64,000 nt of DNA from the NCBI GenBank assembly GCA_021776515.1, contig JAJFFS010000002.1:1-64000 (forward strand), written 5' to 3'. The translations under genes were made by a program, and so were the position numbers. Source of the stretch: Robiginitomaculum sp. Lineage in GTDB: Bacteria; Pseudomonadota; Alphaproteobacteria; Caulobacterales; Maricaulaceae. The notes beneath the pieces are model-generated. The model was not told where the DNA came from, did not search any database, and saw nothing but the letters and a program-made list of their open reading frames with translations. Of this stretch, positions 8,131 through 17,103 are shown one piece after another. Every line of letters begins with the position of its first letter. Position 1 is the first letter of the stretch.

Positions 8131-9255
8131 ATGGCAGACGGCGCTGCGCCGTCTCCTGTCCGCAAGGAACGTCGCCGCAAAAAACGACGCCACGGCGCGG
8201 CAGAGAGAACGCGATCCAAAACCGGGCCTCTCTACGGGGCGCTGGATCTGGGTACAAACAATTGCCGACTTTTGGTGGCGAGTCCTTTGAAGCATGGCTT
8301 TAAGGTCATAGACAGTTACTCGCAAATCGTACGCCTGGGCGAAGGCCTGGATGCCAATGGCGCCCTTGGTGATGCCGCTATGGATCGGGCAATAGAAGCC
8401 CTGAAGGTATGTGCAACCAAGATAAAACGGCATCGTGTTCGACGCATTCGTAACGTGGCAACCCAGGCTTGTCGTAGTGCCAGTAACGGTGCCGCATTTC
8501 TTGATCGTGTGCATGAAGAAACAGGTTTACGCCTGCAAACGATTTCTACCGGACAAGAGGCCCAGTTGGCTGTCCGGGGCTGCGAAGATTTATTGGACAC
8601 CGAATGCGATGCCGCATTAGTCATTGATATTGGTGGTGGTTCTACAGAATTAAGCTGGGTTGATTTTCGGCGAGACGAAAATGAACACAATAGACAGCAC
8701 CAGGTCAAAGCCAGTATTTCAATACCCATGGGTGTTGTGAATATGGCCGAGCGATTTCCCGAAGAAGGCGAGCGCGGCCCCTGGTTTAGTCGTATGCGTA
8801 CCTTTGCCCGCGATCAGGTTTCTGCCTTTGACAATGCCCGTGAATTCACACCCTTGTTTGCCAACGGCAATGTCCATTTTGTTGGCACATCCGGTGCGGT
8901 AACCTCACTTGGTGGAGTACATCTGAATTTGCCGCGCTATATCCGCTCCAAGGTAGATGGTATATGGCTTAGCCGAAAAGAAACTGAAAATGCCATAGCA
9001 CGCCTTTTGGCAAAATCACTTGAAGAACGTGCCGAGGAGCCATGTATTGGCCATGAGCGTGCTGATCTGGTGTTGGCAGGTTGCGCAATCCTTGCCGGCA
9101 TTCAGGATGTTTGGCCGGCACCGCGAATTCGTGTCGCAGACCGAGGATTACGCGAAGGGCTTTTACTAGGCATGATAGGCGCTGATCAGCGCCGGGCAAA
9201 ACGCCGGCATAGTAAACATAGCAATCATTCACCACGGAAAAACAATAATGTCTGA
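8131..9255 (+). CDS. Ppx/GppA exopolyphosphatase/pppGpp phosphatase family
   Basis: 374 aa. After a basic Arg/Lys-rich N-terminus (about residues 10-30) comes the actin-fold phosphate-1 motif LDLGTNNCRLL and later the phosphate-2 motif VIDIGGGSTELSW. These place it in the Ppx/GppA family, which hydrolyses terminal phosphates of polyphosphate or of pppGpp. It is shorter than E. coli Ppx, containing only the ASKHA domain region, like many alphaproteobacterial members. Its 3' end overlaps rlmE by 8 bp, a pairing (ppx then rlmE) often seen in alphaproteobacteria. Which substrate it prefers cannot be read from sequence. Confidence 0.9.
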   Translation: MADGAAPSPVRKERRRKKRRHGAAERTRSKTGPLYGALDLGTNNCRLLVASPLKHGFKVIDSYSQIVRLGEGLDANGALGDAAMDRAIEALKVCATKIKRHRVRRIRNVATQACRSASNGAAFLDRVHEETGLRLQTISTGQEAQLAVRGCEDLLDTECDAALVIDIGGGSTELSWVDFRRDENEHNRQHQVKASISIPMGVVNMAERFPEEGERGPWFSRMRTFARDQVSAFDNAREFTPLFANGNVHFVGTSGAVTSLGGVHLNLPRYIRSKVDGIWLSRKETENAIARLLAKSLEERAEEPCIGHERADLVLAGCAILAGIQDVWPAPRIRVADRGLREGLLLGMIGADQRRAKRRHSKHSNHSPRKNNNV

Positions 9256-9985
9256 GGGTGATGACAAGCGGCGCTGGAAAGGTGCCAAAGACAAGATAGA
9301 TGGCACGGGCGAGCGAAGGCGAGGCCTCAGCAAACGTGTAAAAACGGCCCGTGGGCGAAAGCTGTCCTCTACGCTTTGGTTGCAACGGCAACTCAATGAC
9401 CCTTATGTGCAACGCGCAAAAGACGAAGGCTGGCGCTCGCGTGCCGCCTATAAACTGATTGAACTGGATGAACGGTTTTCTCTCATTAAACCGGGCTCGC
9501 GCATTGTTGATCTTGGTGCCGCCCCCGGCGGTTGGGCGCAGGTCGCCATTTTTCGCGGTGCCAAACATGTCGCCGGTATTGATCTTCTGGAAATGGAACC
9601 ACTGGACAACGCCATTTTCCTGAAAATGGACTTTATGGATGAAGATGCACCGGCGGCAGTGCTTCATGAGTTGGGAGGCCGTACGGATTTGGTTCTTTCA
9701 GATATGGCCGCCAATACAACAGGGCACAAGGCAACCGATCATTTACGCGTTGTTGCCCTGGCCGAGGCCGCCGCGCACTTTGCCATTGAAACGCTTAGTC
9801 CCGGCGGTGCTTTTGTTGCCAAGGTATTTCAGGGCGGCGCTACGGAAAGCCTGTTGAACCTGCTAAAAACCCATTTCACGGATGTGCGCCATGTTAAACC
9901 CAAGTCCAGCCGCGCAGGCAGCCCAGAGACTTATGTAGTTGCCCTCGGGTTTCGCAAATCGGCAAATCCAGTCTCAAAGACATAA
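9248..9985 (+). CDS. rlmE: 23S rRNA 2'-O-ribose U2552 methyltransferase RlmE
   Basis: 245 aa, RrmJ/FtsJ family. The SAM-binding motif is VDLGAAPGGWAQVA. The K-D-K-E tetrad is visible as RAAYKLIELD, LVLSDMAAN, FVAKVFQGG and SRAGSPETYVV. A basic, glycine-rich N-terminal extension of about 40 residues precedes the Rossmann domain, common in alphaproteobacterial RlmE and likely rRNA-binding. It methylates U2552 in the A-loop during late 50S assembly. Translation is probably coupled to the preceding ppx-like gene by the 8-bp overlap. It ends about 45 bp before the end of lolD on the opposite strand. Confidence 0.95.
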   Translation: MSEGDDKRRWKGAKDKIDGTGERRRGLSKRVKTARGRKLSSTLWLQRQLNDPYVQRAKDEGWRSRAAYKLIELDERFSLIKPGSRIVDLGAAPGGWAQVAIFRGAKHVAGIDLLEMEPLDNAIFLKMDFMDEDAPAAVLHELGGRTDLVLSDMAANTTGHKATDHLRVVALAEAAAHFAIETLSPGGAFVAKVFQGGATESLLNLLKTHFTDVRHVKPKSSRAGSPETYVVALGFRKSANPVSKT

Positions 9986-10032
9986 CCCTTTAAGAAACAG
10001 CATCTGTTACAATATTGACAAGCGGGTTCTCA

Positions 10033-10761
10033 TCAAACGCTTTTGTTTTGCGTAATGGCCTTACCCTCATGCATTACCAGAACCCGGTCCATATAAGATT
10101 GCAGATCATGATTATGGGTGGCGACCAGCGCCGCCACACGTTCTATACGAACCAGATCAAACAGGCTTTGAAAAACTGCCGCCGAGGTATTGGGATCCAG
10201 GTTTCCTGTGGGTTCATCGGCTAGCAAAATACGCGGGCGGTTGACCAAGGCCCGGGCAATGGCAACACGTTGCTGCTCCCCACCGGAAAGCTGTGAGGGC
10301 TGGTGCATTAATCGGTCGGCCAGCCCCATTAATACCAACAATCGCTCTGCTTCCTGACGGGCATAGTGCTTGCCCTCACCAGCTATACGCAAAGGCATGG
10401 CAACATTATCAAGCGCGGAAAATTCAGGGAGCAAATGGTGAAATTGATAAACAAAGCCAATGGCATTGCGGCGCACAGCCGTGCGCCCGCCATCTTTTAG
10501 GGAAAGACATTCCTGACCATCAATCCACACCTTGCCACCATCCGGTTTTTCCAAAAGCCCGGCAGCATGAAGCAGCGTGGATTTACCAGAACCAGAGGGG
10601 CCAATAAGACCGACAAACTCCCCGGCATCAACTTGAATATCAACCCCTGAAAGAACATTCAAAAATCCACTGCCCGACGAGTATTTCCGGGTAATACCCT
10701 CAAGGCGCAACACCGGCTCTGACGTTGCACTGTACCCAAACCCGTCCCTATGCTCACTCAT
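10033..10761 (-). CDS. lolD: Lipoprotein-releasing ABC transporter ATPase LolD
   Basis: 242 aa ABC ATPase. Walker A is GPSGSGKST, the signature is [15 protein letters not shown], Walker B is [12 protein letters not shown], and the switch His is in VATHNHD. The Q-loop segment [22 protein letters not shown] is diagnostic for LolD. It powers extraction of outer-membrane lipoproteins from the inner membrane. The start lies inside the end of the permease gene (8-bp overlap), so the two are coupled. Together with proS and lolC/E it forms an operon in the order proS-lolC-lolD, common in alphaproteobacteria. Confidence 0.95.
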   Translation of the reverse strand: MSEHRDGFGYSATSEPVLRLEGITRKYSSGSGFLNVLSGVDIQVDAGEFVGLIGPSGSGKSTLLHAAGLLEKPDGGKVWIDGQECLSLKDGGRTAVRRNAIGFVYQFHHLLPEFSALDNVAMPLRIAGEGKHYARQEAERLLVLMGLADRLMHQPSQLSGGEQQRVAIARALVNRPRILLADEPTGNLDPNTSAAVFQSLFDLVRIERVAALVATHNHDLQSYMDRVLVMHEGKAITQNKSV

Positions 10762-12073
10762 AGCGAAGCGCCTCTACCGGATCGAGACGTGATGCGCGCC
10801 ATGATGGTGGCAAGGTGACCAGAATTGACATCACAAAACCAAACCCGGCGATGACCAGAACCTCCAGCCATTCAATTTTGGCGGGAAGGCGCGCCAGTTC
10901 ATAAACGGCGGCATCAAACAAACGCTCGCCCGGATTAAAGATAGCAAACACCCACTGGATAGCATCCTGAATGGGGTCAATATAAATAGCAAAGACAATA
11001 CCCAGGAACAGCCCGGCGAGCGTGCCAAAACCGCCAATAGCCGCACCCGCCATAATGAATATGCGCATGGCCGCGCCGCGCGTGGCACCCATCGTGCGTA
11101 AAATAGCAATATCCCGACCTTTATTTTTGACCAGCATAACGAGGCCAGAAATAATATTCATCACGGCGATGGCAATGATCAGCATCAGGATCATGCGCAT
11201 CATCATACGCTCTACCTTTAGTGCTGTGACATAGGTCTTGTTCCTGTCTTTCCAGTCATCAATGTAAATCGGCACGGCGGCTGCTTCTGCAAGGGCCAGG
11301 CGAATTGGTATCGTATCGAACGGGTCATCCACCCGAATTTCAATATAGTCCGGGCGATCACCACGGCTAAAAAAAACCTGCGCCTGTTCTAGCGGCATAT
11401 AAATAAATGCCCCATCATAATCTGCCAAACCCATCTCAAACACAGCACCAATACGATAGAGTTTACTGCGAGGTGTGGAACCAAAGGGCGTCATGGTGCT
11501 GGAGCTGAAAGACAGAAGTTTTAAATCATCACCAACGCCGATGTTAAACTTGCGTGCCATCTGGGCACCAATGACAATCTCATTGCCGCCATTACGCCCT
11601 TCACCAAATGTGTCAAAGCCGCCCGCCACCAGTTTTTCAGCAACAAGGGGAGTTTGCACAATGTCCTCAGGGTTTATACCGAACACAACCGAAAGACTGG
11701 CATCACCGCCCCGGTTCGAGAGCGCCGCTGCCTGCCCCATGACCATTGAACGCGCAGAACGCACATGAGATACCGTGGCCAGACGTTGGCGCAACGGTTC
11801 AATCTCGTCAGGTTCAAAATTTGATGTTTGGACAAAAATATGCCCCTGCGCACCCATCATGATGTCGAATATTTTGTCACGATAACCGTTCATTACCGAC
11901 ATCACAATAATCATCACCGCCACCGCCAGCATGATGCCGATAAAGGATATTGTGGTAATCAGCGACACGCCGCCTTCGGCCTTTTTGGCGCGTAAATAGC
12001 GCCAGGCTATTGTCCGCTCAAAAGCAGAAAACGGGGCGGCGCCGCGCCGTGAAAGGGATGATTGTCCGCTCAT
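10754..12073 (-). CDS. Lipoprotein-releasing ABC transporter permease LolC/E-type
   Basis: 439 aa, FtsX-like permease with one N-terminal TM (about residues 38-60), a large periplasmic MacB_PCD-type domain and three C-terminal TMs. The N-terminal [38 protein letters not shown] pattern, written here in fragments, is that of the LolC/LolE family. There is a single permease gene with lolD, so the transporter is probably a homodimeric LolC/E (LolF-like) form rather than a LolCE heterodimer. It overlaps proS at its start and lolD at its end by a few bases. Confidence 0.93.
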   Translation of the reverse strand: MSGQSSLSRRGAAPFSAFERTIAWRYLRAKKAEGGVSLITTISFIGIMLAVAVMIIVMSVMNGYRDKIFDIMMGAQGHIFVQTSNFEPDEIEPLRQRLATVSHVRSARSMVMGQAAALSNRGGDASLSVVFGINPEDIVQTPLVAEKLVAGGFDTFGEGRNGGNEIVIGAQMARKFNIGVGDDLKLLSFSSSTMTPFGSTPRSKLYRIGAVFEMGLADYDGAFIYMPLEQAQVFFSRGDRPDYIEIRVDDPFDTIPIRLALAEAAAVPIYIDDWKDRNKTYVTALKVERMMMRMILMLIIAIAVMNIISGLVMLVKNKGRDIAILRTMGATRGAAMRIFIMAGAAIGGFGTLAGLFLGIVFAIYIDPIQDAIQWVFAIFNPGERLFDAAVYELARLPAKIEWLEVLVIAGFGFVMSILVTLPPSWRASRLDPVEALRYE

Positions 12074-13404
12074 TCAGTGATCACACATCTGGATTGCAGC
12101 AGATTTATGGCCGCCTCCAGCGGCAGGCTTTGACGTTCCCCACTGGCGCGTTCTTTCACCTCGACAACACCATCTTTCAAACCACGCGGGCCGATGATGA
12201 GCTGCCAGGGAAGACCAATGAGGTCCATACGTGAAAACTTTGCACCAGCGCGAGATTCGCTATCATCATATAACGGCTCCAACCCGGCGGCTTCCAATGT
12301 CTGATGGGCGCTATCACACGCCGCATCGGTGGCCTCATCACCCTGGCGCAAATTAATGATACCCACCTTGAACGGTGCCACTGCCAGGGGCCAGACAATC
12401 CCATTTTCGTCATGGCTGGCCTCGATAATCGCCCCGGCGAGGCGCGAAACACCAACACCATAAGAGCCCATATGAACCGGATGATCACTGCCATCGGGGT
12501 GCGTGACATTAGCCCGCATCAGCTCAGAATATTTGGTGCCAAAATAGAAAACCTGGCCGACCTCAATGCCCCGTGCGCTAAGGCGTTTATCCTCAGGCAC
12601 CTCCATAAAGGCGTCCTCATCGTGAACATCCTCGGTGGCCGCATAAAGCGCTGTGCGCTCATCAACCATCGCCTGAAGGTCGCTGTCAAAATCCACATCC
12701 AGTCCCGGCGACGGCATATCAACCAGATCCTTATGGCAAAAAACGGCAGATTCGCCAGTTTCAGCCAGAATGATAAACTCATGCGAGAGATCGCCACCAA
12801 TAGGCCCGGTTTCGGCGCGCATCGGCACCGCCTGCAGCCCCATGCGGCTAAAGGTATTCAGATAGGCGATGAACATACGGTTATAGGACCGACGCGATGC
12901 CGCCTCATCAATGTCAAAAGAATAGCAATCTTTCATCAAAAATTCGCGCCCCCGCATCACCCCGAAGCGGGGCCGCACTTCATCACGAAACTTCCACTGG
13001 GTGTGGTAAAGAAGCTTGGGCAATTCCTTGTAGGACTTGCAGTATGAGCGAAAAATTGCTGTCAGCATTTCCTCGTTGGTAGGCCCATAAAGCATGTCAC
13101 GCTTGTGCCGGTCGGTGATGCGCAACATTTCCTTGCCATAGGCGTCATAGCGCTCGCTTTCACGCCAGAGCTCGGCGGGTTGAATGGTGGGCATCAGCAT
13201 TTCTACCGCGCCTGCGCGGTTTTGTTCCTCGCGCACAATCTGTTCAATTTTTTGCAAGACCTTGAACCCCAGTGGCAACCAGGAATAAATCCCGGCGGCT
13301 TCCTGGTGCACCATGCCAGCGCGTAGCATCAGGCGGTGCGAGGCAATCTGTGCCTCGGAGGGGGTTTCTTTCAGAGTTGGCAAAAAATATCGGGATACGC
13401 GCAT
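12070..13404 (-). CDS. proS: Prolyl-tRNA synthetase, short alphaproteobacterial form
   Basis: 444 aa class II aaRS. Motif 2 is visible around [23 protein letters not shown] (given in part) and the N-terminus [13 protein letters not shown] is characteristic. The editing insertion (INS) present in the roughly 570-aa E. coli enzyme is absent; short ProRS without INS is usual in alphaproteobacteria, where Ala-tRNAPro editing is done by a separate ProXp-ala if present. The C-terminal anticodon-binding domain ([14 protein letters not shown] onward) is complete. The first gene of a proS-lolC-lolD unit; a 17-bp dyad lies 20 bp upstream of its start. Confidence 0.95.
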   Translation of the reverse strand: MRVSRYFLPTLKETPSEAQIASHRLMLRAGMVHQEAAGIYSWLPLGFKVLQKIEQIVREEQNRAGAVEMLMPTIQPAELWRESERYDAYGKEMLRITDRHKRDMLYGPTNEEMLTAIFRSYCKSYKELPKLLYHTQWKFRDEVRPRFGVMRGREFLMKDCYSFDIDEAASRRSYNRMFIAYLNTFSRMGLQAVPMRAETGPIGGDLSHEFIILAETGESAVFCHKDLVDMPSPGLDVDFDSDLQAMVDERTALYAATEDVHDEDAFMEVPEDKRLSARGIEVGQVFYFGTKYSELMRANVTHPDGSDHPVHMGSYGVGVSRLAGAIIEASHDENGIVWPLAVAPFKVGIINLRQGDEATDAACDSAHQTLEAAGLEPLYDDSESRAGAKFSRMDLIGLPWQLIIGPRGLKDGVVEVKERASGERQSLPLEAAINLLQSRCVITE

Positions 13405-13424
13405 CAGAAATTCCAGTCTGTAAA

Positions 13425-13441
13425 TATCACCTGTGGTGATA
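13425..13441. promoter_or_regulatory. 17-bp dyad upstream of proS
   Basis: TATCACC-TGT-GGTGATA is a perfect 7-bp inverted repeat with a 3-bp centre, placed about 20-37 bp upstream of the proS start codon. It could be an operator or part of a leader hairpin. No known regulator is assigned from the sequence. Confidence 0.4.
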
Positions 13442-13510
13442 GACTGACACGCATCGCCCTGTCCACAGCATGCTTATGCTATGGCACAGTTTTCTCTTGC
13501 AAATTTATGC

Positions 13511-15955
13511 TTATTGCACCGTTACCGCCGCGCTGGTGACCGAGCGCGTGGGAGCACCGGGTGCGCCAAACTCTATAAAGCGCAGGAACACCCGGGCATT
13601 GGCCGGATCAAGCGGAATACCACCGGAGCCATTATCACTGACAAAGACGGCAAAGAAACTGGCCCCGTCACCAATAATTGCTGCAATATCCGGTGTTGTC
13701 GGCGGGCTTAGGCATTGCGATGCCGCATTCAACTCACAGACCGTCAATGTAACATTTAAGGGGTTCGCACCGGTATCAGCCGAAACCGCCACCTGCACAT
13801 CATTCGAGCCGGGTGCACCGCCCACCCCAATATTGATCGCCGCAGCGGTCATCAAGCTGGCCCCATCCACCGGCACCGTAATAATGCCATTGCCATCAAT
13901 TGTTGCGCCAATAGAGAGAACATCCGGTATCGCTGTCGAATCAATTGATAAAAACACCGTATTGACACCCGGAATAGCTGCAACATTAGCGTTATCACAC
14001 GCCACATCAGGAAAGATGTCTTCGCCTGTGCTGGTGGCATTGGGGGTAAACGCCAGAATGAAAGAACGCGTCTGAGAAGGGTCAAGATTAAATACCGCAT
14101 CAGCCGGTCCCACCGGTGCATTGGCTGCATCGGTCAATTGGTAACTCAAGGTTACAGGGGCTGTACCCGGAACGACAATACGGCAGTTTTTGGCCAAAAC
14201 ACTCCCGGCATTATTGGCCGAGAAAAACACCGTAATCACCGGACCACCGATAAAGCCGCCGCGCGCAGCGGGTAACAGAGAGGTGAACACAGTTGTCGGG
14301 TCCAGCACCTGGGGAATTCCATAAACAACTGACCCTATTTGTCGCGAACGGGCTGATAGAACGACATCAGGCGTCCCATCGCCATTTATGTCCCCGGCAC
14401 CGCTAACCGTCAGGCCGGTTTGATCAAAATTATTCTCACCACTAATGTTGAAACCATTAGCACCATCCAGTGTGGCCAAATCAAAAGCCGCACCAAACCC
14501 GCTTTGCTTGCCAAAGATCACATGTGTGACACCAACACCATCACGAGCGCCAACATCACCGCGTGGCCCGCCAATAATGACATCGGCAAACCCGTCACCA
14601 TTCGGGTTTCCAAAACTAGTCCCCGTTCCCAGCTGACCGGATTCCGTTAATCCATGCGCAACAAAACCGTTACTGCCATCAAGTGTTCCCACGTCCAGGC
14701 TGGCACCAAAAGGACTGGCACTCCCGAAAACGACAAAACCGGCACCACCCTGGTCAGGAGGAGACTTGTTAAGAAACGGCGCACCGATGAGAACCTCATC
14801 TGCACCATCGCCATTCAAATCGCCGCCAGAGGCAACAGACAAACCAAATTGGCTAAATTCAAACTGGTTACCAGCCGTTGGGCCATTAATTTTGAAGCCA
14901 TTTGTGCCATCAAGCGCCGATAACTCCAGCGTAGCTGCAAATGGATTGGTGGAGCCAAACACAACATAGGCAGCATCACTGGGGCCAAATGGTGCCCCTA
15001 TGACCACATCAGGAATTGTATCGCCGTTTACATCGCCCGAACTGACCGACGTCCCGGCTTCATCACTTGCAGCTTCACCATGGATTGCAAACCCGTCAGA
15101 GCCATCCAACAGGTTCAGGCCAATGGCAGCATTGAATGGGCCTGGTTTCCCAAAAAGGACATATGTTGTACCAGCACCGTTGCGACCGCCCGGATCCGCC
15201 TGAGCTGCCCCAACAATCAAATCTTCTCTGCCATCACCATTTATATCACCTGCACCAACGGATGCACCCATTCTGTCCCCAGACGCTATACCATTGACGG
15301 TAAAACCATCTGTGCCGTCCAGATCAGCAATCTCAACCATGGGTGGAAATGCGCTGGTGCTACCAAAAACGACGTAAGCCGCACCGTTTGCACCAGCGAA
15401 TGGTGCGCCAATGAGAACATCGTCCGCACCATCATTGTTAATATCGCCAACGCTAACCGATGTGCCCGCCTCACCAAAAGCAATACCAGGGTCGCCGTTA
15501 ATAATAAAGCCGTTGCTGCCATTGAGCGCGAGGGCACCATTACGGTTACCATCATTCGGGTCGGCATCGGGCAAATAGAGGTCAAACGGCGATGGAAGGC
15601 CGCTAGAACTACCAAAAATGACGTAAATAATGCCATTAAAATTGTTTTCTGAACCTGCACCAATAATTAAATCGTCAATATCATCACCATTGATGTCACC
15701 AGTAGCAGAGGCAATGGCATCAAAATTATCAAGGGCGGGATCTACTGAAAAACCATTGGTTCCATCAAGGCTGCTCAACTGGAAATCAGCAGGAAAACCT
15801 TGCGCCAGCGCATTAGCCGTTAATGCCCCTGTTCCTATCAAAACCATACAAACAAACATCAGCGCCTGACGCCAAATGCTCACACCTGATACTTTTCTTG
15901 AATGGCACCGCACAGAAGAAAAGGGTTGATTGGACGTCATGGATTTGGAGAACAT
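13511..15955 (-). CDS. Large secreted FG-GAP (integrin-alpha-like beta-propeller) repeat protein
   Basis: 814 aa. An N-terminal signal peptide runs to about residue 52 (hydrophobic stretch ending ANALAQG). Seven FG-GAP repeats follow, each with a Ca-binding DxNxDxxxD loop and IGA/IGG: GDINGDDIDDLIIGA, GDINNDGADDVLIGA, GDINGDGREDLIVGA, GDVNGDTIPDVVIGA, GDLNGDGADEVLIGA, GNPNGDGFADVIIGG and GDINGDGTPDVVLSA. Seven blades suggest a closed propeller. The last 250 residues are a beta-rich region with no recognised motif. Likely exported, possibly surface-adhesive; function is not known. The gene has AT-rich flanking DNA and separates proS from DUF1467/mce, which are commonly adjacent in relatives, so it may be an acquired insertion. 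Confidence 0.85.
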   Translation of the reverse strand: MFSKSMTSNQPFSSVRCHSRKVSGVSIWRQALMFVCMVLIGTGALTANALAQGFPADFQLSSLDGTNGFSVDPALDNFDAIASATGDINGDDIDDLIIGAGSENNFNGIIYVIFGSSSGLPSPFDLYLPDADPNDGNRNGALALNGSNGFIINGDPGIAFGEAGTSVSVGDINNDGADDVLIGAPFAGANGAAYVVFGSTSAFPPMVEIADLDGTDGFTVNGIASGDRMGASVGAGDINGDGREDLIVGAAQADPGGRNGAGTTYVLFGKPGPFNAAIGLNLLDGSDGFAIHGEAASDEAGTSVSSGDVNGDTIPDVVIGAPFGPSDAAYVVFGSTNPFAATLELSALDGTNGFKINGPTAGNQFEFSQFGLSVASGGDLNGDGADEVLIGAPFLNKSPPDQGGAGFVVFGSASPFGASLDVGTLDGSNGFVAHGLTESGQLGTGTSFGNPNGDGFADVIIGGPRGDVGARDGVGVTHVIFGKQSGFGAAFDLATLDGANGFNISGENNFDQTGLTVSGAGDINGDGTPDVVLSARSRQIGSVVYGIPQVLDPTTVFTSLLPAARGGFIGGPVITVFFSANNAGSVLAKNCRIVVPGTAPVTLSYQLTDAANAPVGPADAVFNLDPSQTRSFILAFTPNATSTGEDIFPDVACDNANVAAIPGVNTVFLSIDSTAIPDVLSIGATIDGNGIITVPVDGASLMTAAAINIGVGGAPGSNDVQVAVSADTGANPLNVTLTVCELNAASQCLSPPTTPDIAAIIGDGASFFAVFVSDNGSGGIPLDPANARVFLRFIEFGAPGAPTRSVTSAAVTVQ

Positions 15956-16170
15956 GTTTACCTCTGACTAAACACACAGGCCAGCAATTAAGTACAAAGC
16001 CCATAAAACAAAAAAACACTACCCTGGCCACCTTCGAATCTCAAGTGGGCAGGAGAACAAAACTAAAGTAAATCTAACCCAACGGATTACAAGTCGATAT
16101 AGTACATACGTACTACATTAAGCCCCTCAATACATATTGAATTAGAATAATATTAAAATAAAAGAATAAA

Positions 16171-16208
16171 TAATAAAAAAAAAACGGCCGGAGCAAAAGC
16201 ACCGGCCG
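16171..16208 (-). terminator. Rho-independent terminator of the birA-DUF1467 transcript
   Basis: On the minus strand CGGCCGG and CCGGCCG pair across a GC-flanked TTTT loop (16185-16208), followed by about ten T residues. It lies 185 bp after the DUF1467 stop and is the first clear stop signal for the long nuo-birA-coaX-rnj-mce transcript. Confidence 0.85.
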
Positions 16209-16281
16209 AAAGGTTTGGAAACGCCATCAAAGCATTATCGATGATCGAGCAATCGCCACCGACACGTATATAATGACCACC

Positions 16282-16297
16282 TGCATCTATAGATGCA
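16282..16297. repeat. 16-bp perfect palindrome
   Basis: TGCATCTATAGATGCA is its own reverse complement with no spacer. It sits in the AT-rich gap, beyond the terminator, about 100 bp from the end of the DUF1467 gene and 330 bp upstream of the FG-GAP gene start. Could be a protein-binding site for the FG-GAP gene. Confidence 0.5.
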
Positions 16298-16393
16298 ACC
16301 TTAAATGCAAAAATAATTCTAATTTACCTGAAAAAATCGTGCCAAAGTGCAAATTTTTACGCTTTAAAGCGGATAAACGAAAAATAATTTCAT

Positions 16394-16669
16394 TCAAGGC
16401 GCCCTTTGTGGCCCAAACAGCCAGTCAAAAGAAAACATTTCCATCGCGTTGGTAACAACAATCAGATAAACCAGCACCCAGAAAACCGCCGCAACCCCCG
16501 TCGTAATCGCGAACTTTCGCAAAATTTGCGGCTTTACCGGCGCACCCGGCTCGGAACCATCTTTAACCTTCCCCTCTTCCCATTGGCTTTTCACACCAAA
16601 GGGCAGGACCAGAAACAAAGACGTCCACCAAACAATAATAAAGGTCACTATACCCGTTGTAATACTCAT
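16394..16669 (-). CDS. DUF1467 family small membrane protein
   Basis: 91 aa with two TM helices (about residues 6-26 and 55-74) separated by a polar, Gly/Pro-rich loop with the family pattern LPFGVKSQWEEG..GSEPGAP. This matches DUF1467, a family of unknown function that in alphaproteobacteria is regularly found directly after mce and before proS. Here it follows mce with a 4-bp overlap (ATGA). The start is fixed by that overlap. No function is known. Confidence 0.88.
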   Translation of the reverse strand: MSITTGIVTFIIVWWTSLFLVLPFGVKSQWEEGKVKDGSEPGAPVKPQILRKFAITTGVAAVFWVLVYLIVVTNAMEMFSFDWLFGPQRAP

Positions 16670-17091
16670 GAGATTGCCTCCGCAGGGATTTGCATTAATT
16701 CAACAAGAACACCGCCACTATCCTTGGGGTGAACAAAAATGACGGGCGTGCCATGAGCACCCATGCGCGGCTCGCCCGTGCCCAGCACCCGCGCGCCCTT
16801 GGTACGCATGTCATCGCGCGCAGCAAAAATATCCTCAACTTCAAAACAGACATGGTGCTGACCACCAGCCGGGCTTCTGGCAAGAAACCCAAGCAAGGGT
16901 GAAGCATCGCCTAAAGGTTCAATCAGTTCTATCTGACTGTTGGGAAGATCGATAAACTTTACCCGCACGCCCTGTTCCGGCATATCAAAGGCATCATGCG
17001 CTTTGGTAGCACCATAAAGTTCCAGCCACACCTTGGCTGCTTTTTCCACGTCTGGTGTAGCAATGCCAATATGGTTCATCCGGCCAATCAT
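16666..17091 (-). CDS. mce: Methylmalonyl-CoA epimerase
   Basis: 141 aa vicinal-oxygen-chelate protein. Metal ligands are visible as the first His in MNHIGIATPDVEKA, the central Glu in IELIEPLGD, HHVCFEVEDI, and a C-terminal Glu in GVLVELMQIP. It interconverts (2R)- and (2S)-methylmalonyl-CoA in propionyl-CoA degradation. It lies 12 bp after rnj and overlaps DUF1467, so it is part of the birA-coaX-rnj-mce unit. The mutase and carboxylase genes of the pathway are not in the window. Confidence 0.93.
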   Translation of the reverse strand: MIGRMNHIGIATPDVEKAAKVWLELYGATKAHDAFDMPEQGVRVKFIDLPNSQIELIEPLGDASPLLGFLARSPAGGQHHVCFEVEDIFAARDDMRTKGARVLGTGEPRMGAHGTPVIFVHPKDSGGVLVELMQIPAEAIS

Positions 17092-17103
17092 GGTGCTTCT
17101 CCT

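Larger units (their letters stand above)
15956..16393. other. AT-rich non-coding gap with terminator and palindrome
   Basis: 438 bp without a convincing gene. Much more AT-rich than the flanks, especially 16080-16180 and 16300-16390. It holds the promoter region of the FG-GAP gene, a strong minus-strand terminator at 16171-16208 and a 16-bp perfect palindrome at 16282-16297. Confidence 0.7.

Noticed and set aside
15080-15652. 190-codon plus-strand frame opposite the FG-GAP gene.
   Set aside because: It is a shadow of the repetitive antisense strand; the minus-strand frame has a signal peptide and seven clear repeats.
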